The notes: a model not told the origin generated them from the letters alone. A stretch of DNA of 64,000 nt from Streptomyces sp. PTY087I2 (GCF_001687325.1 NZ_LZRD01000009.1:62001-126000), one strand, 5' to 3'. Positions 47,241 to 56,553 are shown, counted from the first letter of the stretch. Made by a program: numbers and translations.

Positions 47241-48971
47241 GTGGCGGAACGTAGCACGGCTGCCGTCGACGTGGCCGACAACAGCGGCGACGAGCCGCCG
47301 GCCGCCAAGGCGGACGAGGCCACGACCGACGGGACGGCGCAAGCCGAGGACACCAAGGGCGCGAGCCCCAAGGACACCGAGAACACGGACGGTGGGCGGA
47401 AGCGTTCCGAGGCCATTCCGGCGTCACCCGATCTGCACAGCGGTCACAAACTCGCCGGGCGCTACCGCCTGGAGGAGTGCGTCACCCGTCTGGACGGCTT
47501 CAGCAGCTGGCGCGCGGTCGACGAGAAGCTGCGCCGGGCGGTGGGCGTCCACCTGCTCCCCGCCGACCACCCGCGGGCCCGCTCGGTGCTGGCCGCCGCC
47601 CGTTCCTCGGCCCTGCTCGGCGACCCCCGCTTCGTCCAGGTCCTGGACGCCGTCGAGGAGAACGACCTCGTCTACGTGGTCCACGAATGGCTGCCGGACG
47701 CCACCGAGCTCACCGCTCTGCTGGCCGCCGGGCCGATGGAGGCCCACGACGCCTACCAGCTCGTCAGCCAGCTCTCCCAGGCGATGGCCGCCGCCCACCG
47801 CGAGGGCCTCTCCCATCTGCGCCTCACCCCCGGCGCGGTCCTGCGCAGCTCCACCGGGCAGTACCGCATCCGCGGCCTCGCCGTGAACGCCGCCCTGCGC
47901 GGCATCACCGCCGAGCGCCCCCTCCGTACGGACACCGAGGCCATCGGCGCCCTCCTGTACGCCGCCCTGACCCACCGCTGGCCGTACGGGGACGATGCCC
48001 ACGGACTCGCCGGGCTGCCCAAGGGCCTGGGGCTCATCGCCCCCGACCAGGTACGGGCCGGCGTCCACCGCGGCCTCTCCGAGCTCGCCATGCGGGCGCT
48101 CGCCAACGACGGTGCCACCGCCTCCCGGCAGGAACCGCCCTGCACCACCCCGGACGAGCTGGCCAAGGCCGTCGCGGCCATGCCGCGCATCCTGCCGCCG
48201 GAGCCCACGTTCGCAGCCCCGCCGGCCTACCAGCGCACGACCTATCAGCAGGGCACGTACGGACGCCCGTCCTCCCACCCGTCCGCCGTCACACAGCCCG
48301 TGATGCCGGCCCCTCCGGCGCCCCTCCAGAGCCGCACGGGCCGCGTACTCAAGTGGACCGTGTCCGCTCTCCTCATCGCCGCCCTGGGCCTCGGCAGCTG
48401 GCAGCTCGCGGAAGCGCTGCTCGACCGGACCAAGGGCTCCGACGACACCGGCGTCACCGAGCCGAACGAGGACGACAAGAACAAGGGCGACAAGCCCGCA
48501 CCGTCCGCCGAACCCCTGGACATCGCGGGGGCCACGGAGTTCATGCCCGACGGCTCCGGAATCAAGCAGCGGGAGGTGGCGAACACCGTGGACGGCGACC
48601 GGGGAACGCACTGGGTCACCCCGCGCTACGAGGGCTTCGCCAACTTCGGCAATCTCCCCCAGCGCAAGCAGGGCAGCGGCATCATCGTCGACCTCGGCAA
48701 GGTGCGGGACGTCTCCGGCATCGATGTGTCCATGTACCGGAGCGGGCAGACGACGACCGTCTCCGCCGCGTCCCCGGACGCCTCGTCCCCCTCCACGACG
48801 GCCGACTTCGACCAGCAGATCGTCAAGCGGACGGTCGCCGGGCCGACGCTCAAGGAAACGCTCGACAAGCCCGTCCGCACCCGCTACGTCCTCATCCACA
48901 TCACGGAGCTCCCGGCGGACGGCACGGGCGGATACCGCGGCGGCATCACCGACATCTCCGTCCTCGGCTGA
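47241..48971 (+). CDS. membrane pseudokinase with C-terminal discoidin-like domain
   Basis: 576 residues. Acidic arm (1-60), a kinase-like domain (about 70-320) beginning LAGRYRLEECV, one membrane helix (about 370-390), an acidic linker and a beta-rich extracellular domain like F5/8-type sugar binding. Catalytic residues are missing: no VAIK lysine (GVHLLP), HRD replaced by LRLTPGAVL, no DFG. In mycobacteria the equivalent domains are fused to MurJ; here they are a separate gene 129 bp downstream. GTG 47241 follows GGAGGCAGGAACGAC. Confidence 0.85.
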   Translation: MAERSTAAVDVADNSGDEPPAAKADEATTDGTAQAEDTKGASPKDTENTDGGRKRSEAIPASPDLHSGHKLAGRYRLEECVTRLDGFSSWRAVDEKLRRAVGVHLLPADHPRARSVLAAARSSALLGDPRFVQVLDAVEENDLVYVVHEWLPDATELTALLAAGPMEAHDAYQLVSQLSQAMAAAHREGLSHLRLTPGAVLRSSTGQYRIRGLAVNAALRGITAERPLRTDTEAIGALLYAALTHRWPYGDDAHGLAGLPKGLGLIAPDQVRAGVHRGLSELAMRALANDGATASRQEPPCTTPDELAKAVAAMPRILPPEPTFAAPPAYQRTTYQQGTYGRPSSHPSAVTQPVMPAPPAPLQSRTGRVLKWTVSALLIAALGLGSWQLAEALLDRTKGSDDTGVTEPNEDDKNKGDKPAPSAEPLDIAGATEFMPDGSGIKQREVANTVDGDRGTHWVTPRYEGFANFGNLPQRKQGSGIIVDLGKVRDVSGIDVSMYRSGQTTTVSAASPDASSPSTTADFDQQIVKRTVAGPTLKETLDKPVRTRYVLIHITELPADGTGGYRGGITDISVLG

Positions 48972-49179
48972 TCACAGGCCGGTGCGGCATCACCCGTACC
49001 GGCCGTGATCACCGACCCGACCCGCCCGCTACTGTGGGGCGGACCGTCCGGCCCCGCCGAGCACCCGCGACGACAAGGGTTGCGGCCGTCACGCCCGTGA
49101 CGGCAGGCTTCTCCCGTCGCACCGCTGCACCGGGCGCGGCCCACATGTGACATCGGATCCGGTTCGGAGGGGGAGCACG

Positions 49180-49896
49180 GTGGATTCCGTTCCACCAGAG
49201 GCACCGAGCGACTCGGACCTGCTCGCCCAGCATGTGGCGGGCGACCCCGACGCCTTCGGTGAACTCGTACGCCGTCACCGCGACCGGCTCTGGGCCGTGG
49301 CGCTGCGGACCCTGGGGGACCGCGAGGAAGCGGCCGATGCCGTCCAGGACGCCCTCGTCAAGGCCTTTCGCGCCGCCCACACCTTCCGCGGCCAGTCCGC
49401 CGTCACCACCTGGCTCCACCGGATCACCGTCAACGCCTGCCTCGACCGGGTACGCAAGGCCGCCTCCCGCAAGACGTCCCCCGTGGACGACGCCGAACGG
49501 CTCGATCAGCTTCTGGAGCCCCACGAATCCGCCGAGGCCCCCGCCGTACGGCAGGACCTCCACCGCCAGCTCCAGAAGGCCCTGGACACGCTGCCCGCCG
49601 AACAGCGGGCGGCCCTGGTCCTCGTCGATATGCAGGGCTACCCCGTGGCGGAGGCCGCCGACATTCTGGACGTCCCGACGGGCACCGTGAAGAGCCGGTG
49701 CGCCCGGGGCCGGGCGAGACTGGCCCCCCTGGTCCGCCATCTGCGCGCGGAAACCGGGGGACAAACCCCCGGCGAGGAGAACAGCGCGGGCGGAAGGAAC
49801 CAGACGCACGAAGCATCCGTCCCACCTGCGTCAGGCCCCAGAGACGCAGGAGCAAGCGATCCTGCCGCCACGAAGGGAGGAGGTGGGCGCCCATGA
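49180..49896 (+). CDS. sigM: ECF sigma factor, SigM-like
   Basis: 238 residues. Region 2 (about 12-85) has DADAFGELVRRH-type FGELVRRHRDRLW, AADAVQDALVKAFRA and STWLHRITVNACLDRVRK-like TTWLHRITVNACLDRVR; region 4 (about 120-180) has LPAEQRAALVLVDMQGYPVAEAADIL and PTGTVKSRCARGRARL. A disordered tail follows. Its place before an anti-sigma gene and trxB-trxA matches sigM of mycobacteria. GTG 49180 follows GGAGGGGGAG. The stop overlaps the next gene by 4 bp. Confidence 0.93.
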   Translation: MDSVPPEAPSDSDLLAQHVAGDPDAFGELVRRHRDRLWAVALRTLGDREEAADAVQDALVKAFRAAHTFRGQSAVTTWLHRITVNACLDRVRKAASRKTSPVDDAERLDQLLEPHESAEAPAVRQDLHRQLQKALDTLPAEQRAALVLVDMQGYPVAEAADILDVPTGTVKSRCARGRARLAPLVRHLRAETGGQTPGEENSAGGRNQTHEASVPPASGPRDAGASDPAATKGGGGRP

Positions 49897-50861
49897 CACC
49901 CACGGCCGACACGGCTCAGCACCCGGAGGTCTCCGAGATCTCCGATCTCACCGAGGGACTGCTCACTCCTTCCCGGACCGCGGAAGTCCAGCAGCACCTC
50001 GCGGAGTGCGACCTCTGCGCAGAGGTCCGGGACTCCCTGGAGGAGATCCGCGGACTGCTCGGGACGATGCCCGCCCCCGAGCCGATGCCCGAGGACATCG
50101 CCGCCCGCATCGACGCGGCTCTCGCGGCGGAAGGCCGCCCCACCCCCTCCACCGAGGACGAGCCGGTCGTTGTTTCACGTGAAACAACGGCCGCCGAAAG
50201 CGCGACGACCAGCAGGCCGGCGACCGGATCCGCTTCCGTGACCGGTAGCACCCCTGCCCCGGACCGCCCCGCGGGCCGTTCCTCTGCCGCGACCGGACCG
50301 GGCCGACGTCCCACCCGCCGCCGCCGGCGCACCGTGGTCCTCGGCACCGCCTTCGGCGCCGCGGTCATCGGGATGAGTGTCTTCTTCCTCCAGTCCCTCA
50401 CCCCGTCCGGCGACGCGGCCAAGCCGGCCACCGACAGCGGAGTCAGCGCCGCGGACAGCAGCGCGCCCGCCTACGCGGACAGCACACTCGAAGCCCAGGT
50501 GCGCGACCTCCTCGGCGACGAGGCGAGCCAGGAGAGCCCCGGCGCCAAGAAGGTGGAGCCGGAGGCCGACACCAAGTCGTCGAGCGAAGCCTTCACGCCC
50601 GAAGCCGAGCCGTCCAAGAGCCCCATGAGGGCTCCCGCCGTCGCCGTGCCGGCCTGTGTGCAGCAGGCCACCGGCCGCACCACGCCGGCCCTCGCCCTCG
50701 ACGAGGGAACGTACCGGGGAACGGACGCCTATCTCGTCGTCCTGCCGCACGCGAGCGACCCCGCACGCGTACAGGCCTACGTCGTGGCCTCCGCCTGCGT
50801 GGACACCGCCCCGGAGTCCCCCGGCCAACTCCTGCTCACGCGCTCCTACAACCGCCCCTGA
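49893..50861 (+). CDS. rsmA: membrane anti-sigma factor with zinc-finger (RsmA-like)
   Basis: 322 residues. An N-terminal HX3CX2C motif (HLAECDLC, about 34-41) is the anti-sigma zinc finger, followed by a linker, a basic stretch (RRPTRRRRR) and one membrane helix (TVVLGTAFGAAVIGMSVFFL) near 147-166. It should hold SigM inactive at the membrane. ATG 49893 overlaps sigM by 4 bp (ATGA), so the two are coupled. A parS site in frame at 50172-50185 encodes part of VVSRETT in the linker. Confidence 0.88.
   Translation: MTPTADTAQHPEVSEISDLTEGLLTPSRTAEVQQHLAECDLCAEVRDSLEEIRGLLGTMPAPEPMPEDIAARIDAALAAEGRPTPSTEDEPVVVSRETTAAESATTSRPATGSASVTGSTPAPDRPAGRSSAATGPGRRPTRRRRRTVVLGTAFGAAVIGMSVFFLQSLTPSGDAAKPATDSGVSAADSSAPAYADSTLEAQVRDLLGDEASQESPGAKKVEPEADTKSSSEAFTPEAEPSKSPMRAPAVAVPACVQQATGRTTPALALDEGTYRGTDAYLVVLPHASDPARVQAYVVASACVDTAPESPGQLLLTRSYNRP
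50172..50185. promoter_or_regulatory. parS 7, inside the anti-sigma coding sequence
   Basis: Exact GTTTCACGTGAAAC in the linker-coding part of rsmA; symmetric to 50168-50189. Confidence 0.93.
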
Positions 50862-50986
50862 AGGCCGTCGGCGACCGCCGCGGCGTGTCCGGGAATGCAT
50901 CAGCCGTAGGATCCGTTGGGTGGGGTGAGAGTCGATGACCGACCCCGTAGGCAGTTAGGCAGTCTGCAGAAACGAGGAAGAAACCC

Positions 50987-51958
50987 GTGAGCGACGTCCG
51001 TAATGTGATCATCATCGGCTCCGGACCGGCCGGGTACACCGCCGCGCTGTACACCGCCCGTGCCTCGCTGAACCCGTTGGTCTTCGAGGGCGCCGTCACG
51101 GCCGGTGGTGCGCTGATGAACACCACCGACGTGGAGAACTTCCCCGGCTTCCAGGACGGCATCATGGGCCCCGAGCTCATGGACAACATGCGGGCCCAGG
51201 CCGAGCGCTTCGGCGCCGAGCTGGTTCCCGACGACGTCGTCGCCGTCGACCTCACCGGCGAGATCAAGACCGTCACCGACACCGCGGGCACCGTCCACCG
51301 CGCCAAGTCGGTCATCGTCACCACCGGTTCCCAGCACCGCAAACTCGGACTGCCCAACGAGGACGCCCTCTCCGGACGCGGCGTCTCCTGGTGCGCGACC
51401 TGCGACGGCTTCTTCTTCAAGGACCACGACATCGCCGTGATCGGCGGCGGCGACACCGCGATGGAAGAGGCGACCTTCCTCTCCCGCTTCGCCAAGTCCG
51501 TCACGATCGTCCACCGCCGTGACACCCTGCGCGCCTCCAAGGCCATGCAGGACCGTGCCTTCGCCGACCCGAAGATCAAGTTCGCCTGGGACAGCGAGGT
51601 CGCCGAGATCAAGGGCGACCAGAAGCTCTCCGGTCTGACCCTGCGCAACACCAAAACCGGCGAGACCTCCGACCTCCCCGTGACCGGCCTCTTCATCGCC
51701 GTCGGCCACGACCCGCGCACCGAGCTCTTCAAGGGCCAGCTGGAGCTCGACGACGAGGGCTACCTGAAGGTCGAGGCACCCTCCACGCGTACCAACCTCA
51801 CCGGCGTCTTCGGCGCCGGCGACGTGGTCGACCACACCTACCGTCAGGCCATCACGGCAGCGGGCACCGGCTGCTCCGCCGCCCTGGACGCCGAGCGCTT
51901 CCTTGCGGCCCTGGCCGACGCCGAGCCCGCCGAGCCGGAGAAGACCCCGGCCGTCTGA
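50987..51958 (+). CDS. trxB: thioredoxin reductase
   Basis: 323-residue flavoprotein that reduces thioredoxin with NADPH. FAD motif [18 protein letters not shown] at the N terminus, redox pair CATC in [16 protein letters not shown] motif [12 protein letters not shown], and [13 protein letters not shown] for FAD near the C terminus. GTG/ATG: the start at 50987 follows GAGGAAGAAACC. Third gene of the sigM locus, 125 bp after rsmA, with trxA downstream. Confidence 0.97.
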   Translation: MSDVRNVIIIGSGPAGYTAALYTARASLNPLVFEGAVTAGGALMNTTDVENFPGFQDGIMGPELMDNMRAQAERFGAELVPDDVVAVDLTGEIKTVTDTAGTVHRAKSVIVTTGSQHRKLGLPNEDALSGRGVSWCATCDGFFFKDHDIAVIGGGDTAMEEATFLSRFAKSVTIVHRRDTLRASKAMQDRAFADPKIKFAWDSEVAEIKGDQKLSGLTLRNTKTGETSDLPVTGLFIAVGHDPRTELFKGQLELDDEGYLKVEAPSTRTNLTGVFGAGDVVDHTYRQAITAAGTGCSAALDAERFLAALADAEPAEPEKTPAV

Positions 51959-52004
51959 ACGTCCGCACCACACCCCACCACCCCGAGAGACTAAGGAGGC
52001 CGCC

Positions 52005-52337
52005 GTGGCCGGCGACCTGAAGCACGTTACGGATGACACCTTCGACGAGGTCGTCCTCAAGAGCGACAAGCCGGTTCTGGTGGACTTCTGGGCTGCCTGG
52101 TGCGGCCCGTGCCGCCAGATCGCCCCCTCGCTGGAGGCGATCGCGGCCGAGCATGGCGACCAGATCGAGATCGTCAAGCTCAACATCGACGAGAACCCGG
52201 CCACCGCCGCCAAGTACGGCGTGATGTCCATCCCGACCCTGAACGTGTACCAGGGCGGCGAGGTCGCCAAGACCATCGTCGGCGCCAAGCCGAAGGCCGC
52301 GATCCTCCGCGACCTCGAAGGCTTCATCAGCGCCTGA
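52005..52337 (+). CDS. trxA: thioredoxin
   Basis: 110 residues. Active site WAAWCGPCRQ, and SIPTLNVYQGGE with the cis-proline. Small thiol-disulphide carrier. GTG 52005 follows AAGGAGG; probably co-transcribed with trxB, 46 bp upstream. A terminator follows. Confidence 0.97.
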   Translation: MAGDLKHVTDDTFDEVVLKSDKPVLVDFWAAWCGPCRQIAPSLEAIAAEHGDQIEIVKLNIDENPATAAKYGVMSIPTLNVYQGGEVAKTIVGAKPKAAILRDLEGFISA

Positions 52338-52362
52338 CCGCGCACCAGCGCCCCGGCGCGAT

Positions 52363-52376
52363 GTTTCACGTGAAAC
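52363..52376. promoter_or_regulatory. parS 8
   Basis: Exact GTTTCACGTGAAAC between the convergent trxA and GNAT genes; its right half is shared with the trxA terminator stem. Confidence 0.95.
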
Positions 52377-52408
52377 GGGCCCACCCCTTGAAGGGGCGGG
52401 CCCGTTTC
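52372..52408. terminator. terminator between convergent trxA and GNAT genes
   Basis: Inverted repeat GAAACGGGCCC...GGGCCCGTTTC with inner CCCC/GGGG, 35 bp after the trxA stop. The left arm overlaps parS 8 at 52372-52376. Confidence 0.82.
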
Positions 52409-52434
52409 GTATGTCAGGAGGAAGCGGCATCGCC

Positions 52435-53052
52435 TCACAACGGCCGCAGCACCGGCTCCTTCTGGACCGCCCCCAGAAGCCGGTCGAGCGCCATCTCCAC
52501 GTCTTCCTTCCAGGAGAGCGTCGTCCGCAGCTCCAGCCTCAACCGTGGATGCACGGGATGCGGGCGCACGGTCTTGAAGCCGACGGCCAGCAGATGATCC
52601 GCGGGGAGGACACAGGTGGCCTCCCCGGACCGCGCGTCGCCGAACGCCTCGATCGCCTTGAAGCCCCGGCGCAGCACATCCTTGGCCACCGTCTGCACCA
52701 TCACACGGCCGAGCCCCTGGCCCTGGTACTCGGGAATGATCAGACCGGTGATGAGCTGAACGGCATCGGGGGAGACCGGGCTCGTCGGGAACGCCGTCGA
52801 ACGGGGGACGTACGCGGGCGGGGCGTAGAGCACGAAGCCGACCGGCACGTCGTCCACATAGACCACCCGGCCGCAGGAGCCCCACTCCAGGAGAACCGCG
52901 GAGATCCAGGCTTCCTTCTCCAGCTCCGCCTTGCCCGCCTTTACCGCGGCTTCCCCACTGACCGGGTCAAGCTCCCAGAAGACGCACGAGCGGCAACGCT
53001 CGGGGAGATCCGGAAGGTTGTCCAGGGTGAGTGGTACGAGCCGGCGTCCCAT
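52435..53052 (-). CDS. GNAT-family N-acetyltransferase
   Basis: 205 residues. The acetyl-CoA loop is LIIPEYQGQGLGRVMVQTVAKDVLRRG, seen as EYQGQGLGRVM; the N terminus has a CRSCVFWELD cluster with two cysteines that is typical of this actinobacterial group. Acceptor unknown. ATG 53052 follows GAGGAATC. The family is always near trxA/parB in Streptomyces, but nothing shows a shared function. Confidence 0.85.
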   Translation of the reverse strand: MGRRLVPLTLDNLPDLPERCRSCVFWELDPVSGEAAVKAGKAELEKEAWISAVLLEWGSCGRVVYVDDVPVGFVLYAPPAYVPRSTAFPTSPVSPDAVQLITGLIIPEYQGQGLGRVMVQTVAKDVLRRGFKAIEAFGDARSGEATCVLPADHLLAVGFKTVRPHPVHPRLRLELRTTLSWKEDVEMALDRLLGAVQKEPVLRPL

Positions 53053-53198
53053 GACGGCGATTCCTCACTTCCTTCGCCCGCCGCACCACGTGCGGCTGCC
53101 AGCGCGCTCCGTTCGCGGAACAGGCTGCCGACGAATCCCCCGACGGCGCCCAGGCCGAGACCGACCGTGACGAGCCGACTGCGGCTCACTCTTCGCAA
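52941..53198 (-). CDS. possible small protein overlapping the GNAT gene
   Basis: 85 residues if begun at TTG 53198, which is preceded by AGGAGGG at good distance, or GTG 53189. It starts with basic residues and a glycine-rich hydrophobic segment (LVTVGLGLGAVGGFVGSLF) that could be a membrane helix. Third positions are G/C-rich up to the overlap. The last 112 bp lie inside the GNAT coding region in another frame, where codon use loses this bias. It may be real, or shortened by a frameshift, or a chance frame. Confidence 0.3.
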   Translation of the reverse strand: MRRVSRSRLVTVGLGLGAVGGFVGSLFRERSALAAARGAAGEGSEESPSWDAGSYHSPWTTFRISPSVAARASSGSLTRSVGKPR

Positions 53199-53356
53199 GG
53201 CCTCCGCCCTCCTCTGAGGTCGATCACCGTGGATGCGCCGTCCCAGAACGCATCGTATCCACCCAGAGGTGATGCGGATACCGAGAGAGGGCAAAGGGCG
53301 GGCCGTGTTCCGGTATGCACCGGCGCACGGCCCGCCCTTCGATGAACCTCTGCGGC

Positions 53357-54448
53357 TCAGCCCTCGCCGTCCTCCTCGGACGCCTCGGCGAGCCCGCGCT
53401 CCAGCACCCGGCCCTCGCCCGGAGCGAGGCTGCCGAGGATGCGGTCCAGGTCCTCCATCGAGGCGAACTCGACGACGATCTTGCCCTTCTTCTGCCCCAG
53501 GTCGACCTTCACCCGGGTCTCGAAGCGGTCGGACAGCCGCGTCGCCAGGTCGCTCAGGGCGGGGGACAGACGCCCGCCGGCCCTCGGACCCTTGGACTTC
53601 GGGGAGCTCGTGGGGCGCGAGCCCATCAGTGTCACGATCTCCTCGACCGCCCGCACCGACAGCCCCTCGGCCACGATGCGATGGGCCAGCTTGTCCTGCT
53701 CCTCGGAGTCGTCCACGGACAGCAGGGCCCGGGCATGACCGGCGGAGAGAACACCTGCGGCAACCCGGCGTTGCACCGGCGGGGACAGCCGCAGGAGCCT
53801 CAGCGTGTTCGACACCTGCGGACGGGAGCGGCCGATCCGGTCGGCCAGCTGGTCATGCGTGCACTTGAAGTCCTTGAGCAGCTGGTCATACGCGGCGGCC
53901 TCTTCCAACGGGTTCAGCTGAGCCCGGTGAAGGTTCTCCAGCAGCGCGTCCAGCAGCAGCTTCTCGTCGTCCGTGGCGCGGACGATCGTAGGAATCCGCT
54001 CCAGGCCCGCTTCGCGGCAGGCCCTCCAACGGCGCTCACCCATGATGAGCTCGTAGCTGTCCGGGCCCACCTTGCGGACGACGACCGGCTGGAGAAGGCC
54101 GACCTCCTTGATGGAGACGACCAGCTCGGCCAGCGCGTCCTCGTCGAAGACCTCACGGGGCTGGCGCGGGTTCGGCGTGATCGCCGCGATCGGCAGCTCG
54201 GCGAAGTACGCACCGGACGTCCCGACGCCCTGCTCGGACCGGTCCTCCGGGGCGGACGCCGGCTCCGGCACCACCGGGGAGGACGGCAGCGCGGTCACCT
54301 TCGCGGCGGCCACCCCGCGCTCCGCCGTCAGCACCGGCCCCGTGCCCGACGCCGCACCGCTCCCGGGCGTCTGCACCTGCTTCTCCTGAGGAGCGGCGGG
54401 GATCAGCGCACCGAGCCCACGCCCCAGTCCTCTACGACGCTCACTCAC
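53357..54448 (-). CDS. parB: chromosome-partitioning protein ParB
   Basis: 363 residues. It opens with [14 protein letters not shown], the ParA-stimulating motif, then a disordered linker. The CTP-binding/N-terminal domain has [21 protein letters not shown] and [13 protein letters not shown]; the helix-turn-helix region is [26 protein letters not shown]; the C-terminal dimerisation domain ends [13 protein letters not shown]. It loads at parS and spreads to organise the origin region. GTG 54448 overlaps the parA stop (GTGA), so they are coupled. Confidence 0.97.
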   Translation of the reverse strand: MSERRRGLGRGLGALIPAAPQEKQVQTPGSGAASGTGPVLTAERGVAAAKVTALPSSPVVPEPASAPEDRSEQGVGTSGAYFAELPIAAITPNPRQPREVFDEDALAELVVSIKEVGLLQPVVVRKVGPDSYELIMGERRWRACREAGLERIPTIVRATDDEKLLLDALLENLHRAQLNPLEEAAAYDQLLKDFKCTHDQLADRIGRSRPQVSNTLRLLRLSPPVQRRVAAGVLSAGHARALLSVDDSEEQDKLAHRIVAEGLSVRAVEEIVTLMGSRPTSSPKSKGPRAGGRLSPALSDLATRLSDRFETRVKVDLGQKKGKIVVEFASMEDLDRILGSLAPGEGRVLERGLAEASEEDGEG

Positions 54449-55521
54449 TGAAGGCCCTCCGAAACGTTCTGCTGGCTGTTCTGACTGCTCGTGTGGGCGT
54501 GCTGAGCCTCGTAGTGCACACCGACGCCCCGCAGGGCGATCTCCCGGGCGGCTTCGAGATACGAGAGCGAGCCGCTGGATCCCGGATCGTAGGTCAGCAC
54601 GGTCTGCCCGTAGCTCGGCGCCTCCGAGATACGCACCGACCGCGGGATGCTCGTCCGCAGCACTTCCTTGCCGAAGTGGGTACGGACCTCCTCGGCGACC
54701 TGGGAGGCGAGCCTCGTCCGGCCGTCGTACATCGTCAGCAGGATCGTCGAGACATGCAGCTCCGGGTTGAGATGGCCCCGCACCAGATCGACGTTCCGCA
54801 GGAGCTGCCCCAGGCCCTCCAGCGCGTAGTACTCGCACTGGATGGGGATCAGCACCTCGGCACCGGCCACCAGCGCGTTCACCGTCAGCAGCCCCAGCGA
54901 GGGCGGGCAGTCGATGAGGATGTAGTCCAGCGGCTGCTCGTACGCCTGGATGGCCCGCTGAAGCCGGCTCTCCCGCGCCACCAGCGAGACCAGCTCGATC
55001 TCGGCACCGGCGAGATCGATGGTCGCGGGGGCGCAGAAGAGACCCTCGACATCCGGTACGGGCTGGACCACCTCGGAGAGGGGGCGGCTGTCCACCAGGA
55101 CGTCGTAGATCGAGGGGACATCGGCGTGGTGATCGATGCCCAGAGCCGTGGAGGCGTTGCCCTGCGGGTCGAGATCGACCACCAGAACGCGCGCACCGTG
55201 CAGGGCCAGGGAGGCGGCAAGGTTGACCGTCGTGGTCGTCTTACCGACCCCGCCCTTCTGGTTGGCCACCACCATGACGCGGGTGCGGTCAGGACGGGGC
55301 AGCCCTTCACCGGCGCGGCCAAGGGCCTCGACCGCCAGCTGAGCGGCACGGCCGATGGGTGTGTCGTCCATCGGCGGCGGTGTTTCACGTGAAACACCCT
55401 CACCCACGGACTCGGTTCGGGGACCGGGGACCGGGTCGGTCATCGGTCCCGCGATGTTGGCGTCGGACCGCAAGGATTCACTCTCCTCGACTTCAGGCTC
55501 GCAATGAACAGAGCCTGCCAT
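54445..55521 (-). CDS. parA: chromosome-partitioning ATPase ParA (Soj)
   Basis: 358 residues from ATG 55521; the start is uncertain. The Walker ATPase core has [31 protein letters not shown] and [14 protein letters not shown], plus [15 protein letters not shown] near the end. The N-terminal extension of about 75 residues has two parS-coded or parS-adjacent segments (VSRET). Other in-frame starts are GTG 55683, ATG 55443 and ATG 55371. ParA polymerises along hyphal tips and moves ParB-bound origins. Coupled to parB. Confidence 0.93.
   Translation of the reverse strand: MAGSVHCEPEVEESESLRSDANIAGPMTDPVPGPRTESVGEGVSRETPPPMDDTPIGRAAQLAVEALGRAGEGLPRPDRTRVMVVANQKGGVGKTTTTVNLAASLALHGARVLVVDLDPQGNASTALGIDHHADVPSIYDVLVDSRPLSEVVQPVPDVEGLFCAPATIDLAGAEIELVSLVARESRLQRAIQAYEQPLDYILIDCPPSLGLLTVNALVAGAEVLIPIQCEYYALEGLGQLLRNVDLVRGHLNPELHVSTILLTMYDGRTRLASQVAEEVRTHFGKEVLRTSIPRSVRISEAPSYGQTVLTYDPGSSGSLSYLEAAREIALRGVGVHYEAQHAHTSSQNSQQNVSEGLQ
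55382..55395. promoter_or_regulatory. parS 9, inside parA
   Basis: Exact GTTTCACGTGAAAC in the 5' part of parA, symmetric over 18 bp (55380-55397). Confidence 0.93.
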
Positions 55522-55667
55522 GCTTTCGGGGTCGTGAACCAGCGAGGCCCGCTGTTCTGTGGATGAATCCGTGGGTGTGGACAACTCGGCCACCCGTCCG
55601 GGCTTGCGGTCGCGCGGCGTGGCAGCCGCACGACCGCGGCCGATGATTCCCTGCAACAGAGAGCGAC

Positions 55668-55681
55668 GTTTCACGTGAAAC
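55668..55681. promoter_or_regulatory. parS 10, upstream of or at the start of parA
   Basis: Exact GTTTCACGTGAAAC. If parA began at GTG 55683 the site would encode its first codons; with ATG 55521 it is in the 5' leader. Confidence 0.93.
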
Positions 55682-55836
55682 ACGATGCCCCTGCGGAGCA
55701 ACTACCAGGCCACGACACTCCGCAGCGGTGAGGTATCGCCACTTTCCGTCGGAAATGCTGCTAAGCAACCCAAGGGACCACAGAGTTCGTATAGCGCACA
55801 CCGCCGGAGTCCTTCCGGCCGGACGGCGTCGCCGTC

Positions 55837-56553
55837 TCAGCGACGCCTGCGCGTGCGCCCCGTGCGAGCGGCCTTGGCCCTCTTTGCGGCGAACCTCACA
55901 CCGCCCGGGCTCTCGCCCACCACGACGCGGACCACCGTGGAGAGCGGATCGACGACGCCTTCACCGACATGGAGCACCTCGGTCTCCACGACACCGAGCT
56001 TGCCGAGCGCGGCCCGGGCGCCGGCGATCTCCTCCTCCGCGGTGTCGCCCTTGAGCGCGAGCATCTCCCCGTACGGCTTCAGCAGAGGAACGCCCCAGCC
56101 CGCCAGCCGGTCCAGCGGCGCCACCGCACGGGCGGTCACCACCTGAACGGGCTGCAACGTCCCGAGGACCTCCTCGGCCCGGCCGCGTACGACCGTCACA
56201 TGGTCCAGGCCCAGCAGCTCGACGACCTCCTGGAGGAAGTTCGTCCGCCGGAGCAGCGGCTCCAGCAGGGTGATCTTGAGGTCGGGGCGCACCAGAGCCA
56301 GCGGGATCCCGGGCAGACCCGCGCCCGAGCCCACATCGCAGACGGTGACGCCTTCGGGCACGACCTCGGAGAGCACCGCGCAGTTCAGTAGGTGCCGCTC
56401 CCACAGCCGGGGGACCTCACGCGGGCCGATCAGGCCGCGCTTGACCCCGGCATCCGCAAGAAGTTCCGCGTACCGGACAGCCTCCGGGAAGAGCTCTCCG
56501 AACACCGCCTGCGCCTCCGCAGGTGCCTGGGGGAGCTCTGCTGCCTCCGTCAC
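55837..56553 (-). CDS. rsmG: 16S rRNA (guanine527-N7)-methyltransferase RsmG
   Basis: 238 residues, also called GidB. SAM motif [19 protein letters not shown], then [16 protein letters not shown] and [12 protein letters not shown] are the RsmG signature. The C-terminal 12 residues are basic (RTGRTRRRR). It methylates G527 of 16S rRNA; loss gives low-level streptomycin resistance. GTG 56553 follows AAGGACGG. Gene order parA-rsmG-jag-yidC is universal in this part of actinobacteria. Confidence 0.96.
   Translation of the reverse strand: MTEAAELPQAPAEAQAVFGELFPEAVRYAELLADAGVKRGLIGPREVPRLWERHLLNCAVLSEVVPEGVTVCDVGSGAGLPGIPLALVRPDLKITLLEPLLRRTNFLQEVVELLGLDHVTVVRGRAEEVLGTLQPVQVVTARAVAPLDRLAGWGVPLLKPYGEMLALKGDTAEEEIAGARAALGKLGVVETEVLHVGEGVVDPLSTVVRVVVGESPGGVRFAAKRAKAARTGRTRRRR

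Noticed and set aside
44340..47342. 1000-residue minus-strand frame over murJ and its upstream gene
   Set aside because: Antisense shadow; the plus strand encodes clear MurJ and DUF6049-like proteins with signal and membrane segments.
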